Of a DNA stretch of 7,355 bases, positions 5,355 through 7,355 are shown piece by piece; the stretch's first letter is position 1; the number at the start of each line of letters is the position of its first letter. This DNA is from a bacterium (GTDB taxonomy: Bacteria > UBA9089 > CG2-30-40-21 > SBAY01): contig JBFLYA010000187.1 in the NCBI GenBank assembly GCA_040757115.1, positions 1 to 7,355 on the forward strand, given 5' to 3'. The position numbers and the translations under genes are program-made. Below the pieces are notes generated by a model that searched no databases, was not told where the DNA came from, and saw nothing but the letters and a program-made list of their open reading frames with translations.

Positions 5355-6530
5355 TTATCCTATTAAGAATTTTTTAGTAAGATATTCTTCAGACATTTTC
5401 TCTTCTGCTGGTAAATATATTCTAACGGAAATGTCTAAATTTTTTAAATATTTACACATTAAAGGCCCAATATCTTGCCACTTTAAATTTCCAAGTCCAC
5501 ACCCAAGAGCAGGTAAAGCCAGAGATTTTATTGCTTCTTTTTTATAATTATCAACTATCCAATTTAGCCCTTTTTCAATCCCTTTTATATCTGCATCTTC
5601 TTTAAAGTGTTGCTTGGTAGGAAATAGAAGAAACCATGTTGCACCATTCCCATTTTTTAATGTAGATGGTTCATCTGCCAATTGATAATCAAGAGAACTC
5701 TCTCGTTTGTAAAGATATGGTTTTCCCATTTGTAATTGTAATGGACGATTTCTGCAAACATATTGGTATTGAACATAGACATCTGGAAACTGCCATTTTG
5801 CACGAGAAGCAAGTCCTTTTCCCATAACACCAACACAATTTACACTTATAGTAAGTGTTTGCATCCTTGAAAAGAACATATCTCCGTCTGTTACATATAA
5901 CAACGGAGTAATTTCTATCTCACGAGAAGGTTTGAAAAACATATTCGGTTGGGGAACAACAGATATAGGGAACGATGATAAAAATTCTTTTATTTTATTA
6001 GCAATATTATGATTTGCAACATAAATTGTATGAATATATTCTGGTGAAATCATATCCGGGACAAGACACTCAGCCATTATTTTCCTTTTATCTCCACTTT
6101 CTTCAGTCCACCATTTTTTATCAAGAACTTCTGTTAATTTATATAGTGTTTTCTTTCCCTCTTTGGCTGGAAGTATTTCTGTAGCAGAACTGGCTGCATT
6201 ACCCGAAGAAATAAAAATATCATTACGATTCAATATATCTAACTTAATAGCGATAACTACAATATCATTATCTGATTTCTCACAGACTACCCTGAATAAC
6301 ATCGGATTTCTTGGTTGAAAATACACATTAGCAAAATCCCATAGATTTCTACCACTGCCATCAGGTATAATTCTATTACGACGATTTTCTATAATCTCTT
6401 TATCATATATGGGTGTATAACTGATTTGGCGTTCTTCTACCTGTTTATGTGACAAAATGCCATTCTTCAATATAGAAGGTAAATTGTCTATGTGTGTAAT
6501 ATAATATAAATGTCTAATTTTAAATGCCAT
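5355..6530 (-). CDS. DarT-type DNA ADP-ribosyltransferase fused to a DarG-type macrodomain
   Basis: This 391-residue protein joins a toxin and its antidote domain. DarT enzymes use NAD+ to attach ADP-ribose to DNA bases and block replication; DarG macrodomains remove it. Residues 1 to ~200 are DarT (DUF4433). They show LYYITHIDNLPSILKNGILS (8-27), NRRNR with Arg51 in the place of the catalytic Arg51 I recall for Thermus DarT, FANVYFQPRNPMLF (66-79) and MAECLV with Glu154 as the catalytic glutamate. The NAD-contact His of YHITH is Tyr10. Residues ~205-375 are the macrodomain, with SVNCVGVMGKGLA (229-241), LLFPTKQHF (301-309, Lys306 probably catalytic) and LPALGCGLGNLKW (339-351). Both halves look intact. 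Known darT and darG are usually separate genes, and DarG has a further C-terminal DarT-binding domain absent here. The ATG at 6530 has GGAAG seven bases upstream. The gene is AT-rich and lies next to repeat arrays. Function is inferred from motifs. Confidence 0.88.
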   Translation of the reverse strand: MAFKIRHLYYITHIDNLPSILKNGILSHKQVEERQISYTPIYDKEIIENRRNRIIPDGSGRNLWDFANVYFQPRNPMLFRVVCEKSDNDIVVIAIKLDILNRNDIFISSGNAASSATEILPAKEGKKTLYKLTEVLDKKWWTEESGDKRKIMAECLVPDMISPEYIHTIYVANHNIANKIKEFLSSFPISVVPQPNMFFKPSREIEITPLLYVTDGDMFFSRMQTLTISVNCVGVMGKGLASRAKWQFPDVYVQYQYVCRNRPLQLQMGKPYLYKRESSLDYQLADEPSTLKNGNGATWFLLFPTKQHFKEDADIKGIEKGLNWIVDNYKKEAIKSLALPALGCGLGNLKWQDIGPLMCKYLKNLDISVRIYLPAEEKMSEEYLTKKFLIG

Positions 6531-6654
6531 ATCTACACTTCCAATGGTTCTCCTAAAAATAGGAAATAGAAAGTAGAGAGTAGAAAGTAGAAAGTAAAGA
6601 AAACATCACTCCTCACGCCTATCTCCTTACCTCCCACCTTCTATCTCCTACCTA

Positions 6655-6710
6655 CTATTTTCATCCTCATTTGTGAACCCACGGTTCATGAGCGTTTCCC
6701 CTGAAAATAA
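6655..6710. repeat. Hairpin element, copy 1
   Basis: The outer arms are CTATTTTCA (6655-6663) and TGAAAATAA (6702-6710), with only the last base unpaired. The inner hairpin is TGAACC (6674-6679), loop CAC, GGTTCA (6683-6688). After it comes TGAGCGTTTCCCC. Confidence 0.75.
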
Positions 6711-6802
6711 GGAAGTAGAAAGTAGAGAGTAGAAAGTAGAAAGTAAAGAAAACATCACTCCTCACGCCTATCTCCTTACCTCCCACCTTCTATCTCCTAC
6801 CA

Positions 6803-6858
6803 CTATTTTCATCCTCATTTGTGAACCCACGGTTCATGAGCGTTTCCCCTGAAAATAG
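6803..6858. repeat. Hairpin element, copy 2
   Basis: The outer arms CTATTTTCA (6803-6811) and TGAAAATAG (6850-6858) pair perfectly. The inner hairpin TGAACC-CAC-GGTTCA (6822-6836) is identical to copy 1. The start of the element is 148 bases from copy 1. Confidence 0.75.
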
Positions 6859-6933
6859 CGAATTAGTGAATTAGAGATTAGCGAATTAGTATAGTATCCA
6901 CAGACTCGTATCCTATGGTGTAGAACAGATATT

Positions 6934-6951
6934 CCCCCTTAATAAAGGGGG
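6934..6951. repeat. CCCCCTT-AATA-AAGGGGG hairpin in spacer 3
   Basis: A perfect 7-bp stem with a 4-base loop is followed by GTTAGGGGGTTG. There is no T-tract after it on the plus strand, so it is not a typical intrinsic terminator. A related C/G hairpin is at 7302-7317. This looks like a dispersed repeat. Confidence 0.5.
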
Positions 6952-6970
6952 TTAGGGGGTTGTTCTTCCA

Positions 6971-7026
6971 TTATTTTCATCCCCCTTTGTGAGCCGCAGG
7001 TTCATGAGCGTTTCCCCTGAAAATAA
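6971..7026. repeat. Hairpin element, copy 3
   Basis: The outer arms are TTATTTTCA (6971-6979) and TGAAAATAA (7018-7026). Both end bases changed relative to copy 2 and still pair. The inner stem is TGAGCC-GCA-GGTTCA, which keeps pairing through one G-T (G-U) wobble. Confidence 0.75.
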
Positions 7027-7118
7027 GGAAGTAGAAAGTAGAGAGTAGAAAGTAGAAAGTAAAGAAAACATCACTCCTCACGCCTATCTCCTTACCTCCC
7101 ACCTTCTATCTCCTACCA

Positions 7119-7176
7119 CTATTTTCATCCTCCCTTGTGTCCACCCCGTGGACATGTCCGGTTCTCCTGAAAATAG
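7119..7176. repeat. Hairpin element, copy 4, with a different inner stem
   Basis: The outer arms CTATTTTCA (7119-7127) and TGAAAATAG (7168-7176) are perfect. The inner stem is TGTCCAC (7138-7144), loop CCC, GTGGACA (7148-7154). Its sequence differs on both sides from copies 1 and 2 and is still perfectly paired. The tail reads TGTCCGGTTCTCC, close to the half element at 6546. Confidence 0.75.
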
Positions 7177-7232
7177 GCTGAAGGCTGAAGGGTATAGGCT
7201 GAAGTTTTGAACGCTATTTCCTTCAGCCTATT
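7173..7232. repeat. GGCTGAA heptamers and a GGCTGAAG/CTTCAGCC hairpin
   Basis: GGCTGAAGGCTGAAG (7177-7191) is two in-phase heptamers, and a third follows GGGTATA. ATAGGCTGAAG (7194-7204) pairs perfectly with CTTCAGCCTAT (7221-7231) around a 16-base loop. AATAGGCTGAAG at 7173-7184 can pair with the same arm for 12 bases, so two alternative hairpins exist. Confidence 0.6.
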
Positions 7233-7245
7233 TTTCATCGTCCTC

Positions 7246-7355
7246 GTATAATATATATTGTTGGTCATTTTGAATGCCACAATCCTAATTCCTTATTAAA
7301 GCCCCCAAGATTGGGGGGTGGGGGTTGAAAATAAAATTAAAAAATTAATTATTAG
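7246..7355. other. Non-coding end of window with one C/G hairpin
   Basis: I see no gene or RNA here. The only structure is CCCCCAA (7302-7308), GA, TTGGGGG (7311-7317), followed by a G-rich run and an AT-rich tail. It is similar in style to the hairpin at 6934. The next gene upstream may lie outside the window. Confidence 0.5.

Larger units (their letters stand above)
6546..7245. other. Array of hairpin elements and heptamer-rich spacers upstream of the DarT-macro gene
   Basis: This 700-bp stretch has no gene. It holds four complete ~56-bp elements bounded by CTATTTTCA...TGAAAATAG, with a right half alone at the near end (6546-6563, GGTTCTCCTAAAAATAGG) and a left half alone at the far end (7228-7245, CTATTTTTCATCGTCCTC). 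Five spacers separate them: 6561-6654, 6709-6802 and 7025-7118 are almost the same sequence, while 6857-6970 and 7177-7227 differ. Spacers begin with purine-rich heptamers (AAGTAGA, GGCTGAA) and often end with pyrimidine-rich ones (CTATCTC, TTACCTC). The near end lies 16 bases before the DarT-macro ATG, so a transcript of that gene could carry the array as leader. Confidence 0.75.

Noticed and set aside
5341-5547. Plus-strand open frame over the end of the DarT-macro gene
   Set aside because: It is opposite the conserved LPALGCGLG macrodomain motif and has no independent support.
6546-6563. AGGAG in the half element as ribosome-binding site of the DarT-macro gene
   Set aside because: It lies 19 bases before the ATG, which is too far. 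GGAAG at seven bases is a better candidate.
6546-7245. CRISPR-like repeat/spacer array
   Set aside because: Three of the five spacers are nearly or fully identical and spacers are far longer than CRISPR spacers. The repeats vary inside, and no cas gene is near.
7311-7325. G-quadruplex in the G-rich run near the window end
   Set aside because: Only two G-runs are present (GGGGGG and GGGGG); four are needed for an intramolecular quadruplex.

Overview
The window reads as a stretch of chromosome from an uncultured, fairly AT-rich bacterium. RecG and HisA are bacterial housekeeping proteins, and every gene I can support lies on the minus strand. The intergenic DNA is unusual. It holds remnants of GxxExxY-family genes next to CAGAGA-rich repeats, 7-bp tandem repeats, and inverted-repeat elements of the 'CAGCCACAGAT...' type. 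From memory, this style is common in metagenome-assembled candidate-phylum genomes, but nothing here fixes the phylum.

Layout in the direction of transcription (high to low coordinates). 7355-7246: no gene seen, one C/G hairpin. 7245-6546: an array of four ~56-bp hairpin elements plus a half element at each end, separated by heptamer-rich spacers. 6530-5355: a single-chain fusion of a DarT-type DNA ADP-ribosyltransferase and a DarG-type macrodomain. 5339-5133: a MITE-like inverted-repeat element with ten 7-bp repeats inside. 5081-2901: recG. 2884-2634: an inverted-repeat cassette holding a gutted GxxExxY gene. 2621-2593: a good promoter for hisA, then a palindromic leader. 2493-1696: hisA, with an unusual C-terminal tail. 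1680-1378: two more remnants joined head to tail, the start of a GxxExxY gene and the frameshifted end of a glutamyl-tRNA synthetase gene. 1381-296: a DNA methyltransferase whose ATG overlaps the stop of the gltX remnant. 311-45: a small unknown protein overlapping the methyltransferase end.

The genes do not form one pathway. recG (fork remodelling, recombination) and hisA (histidine synthesis) are housekeeping genes with better base composition. The DarT-macro fusion and the methyltransferase pair look accessory and defence-like. Sampled lines of these genes are about 27-30 % GC, against about 48-57 % in sampled hisA and recG lines. The toxin-type gene and the modification gene sit on either side of the core pair, each next to repeat debris, which suggests repeated insertion at this locus. 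The most interesting items are the one-polypeptide DarT/macrodomain, the hairpin array in front of it with compensatory stem changes, and the decayed inverted-repeat-bounded GxxExxY cassette.
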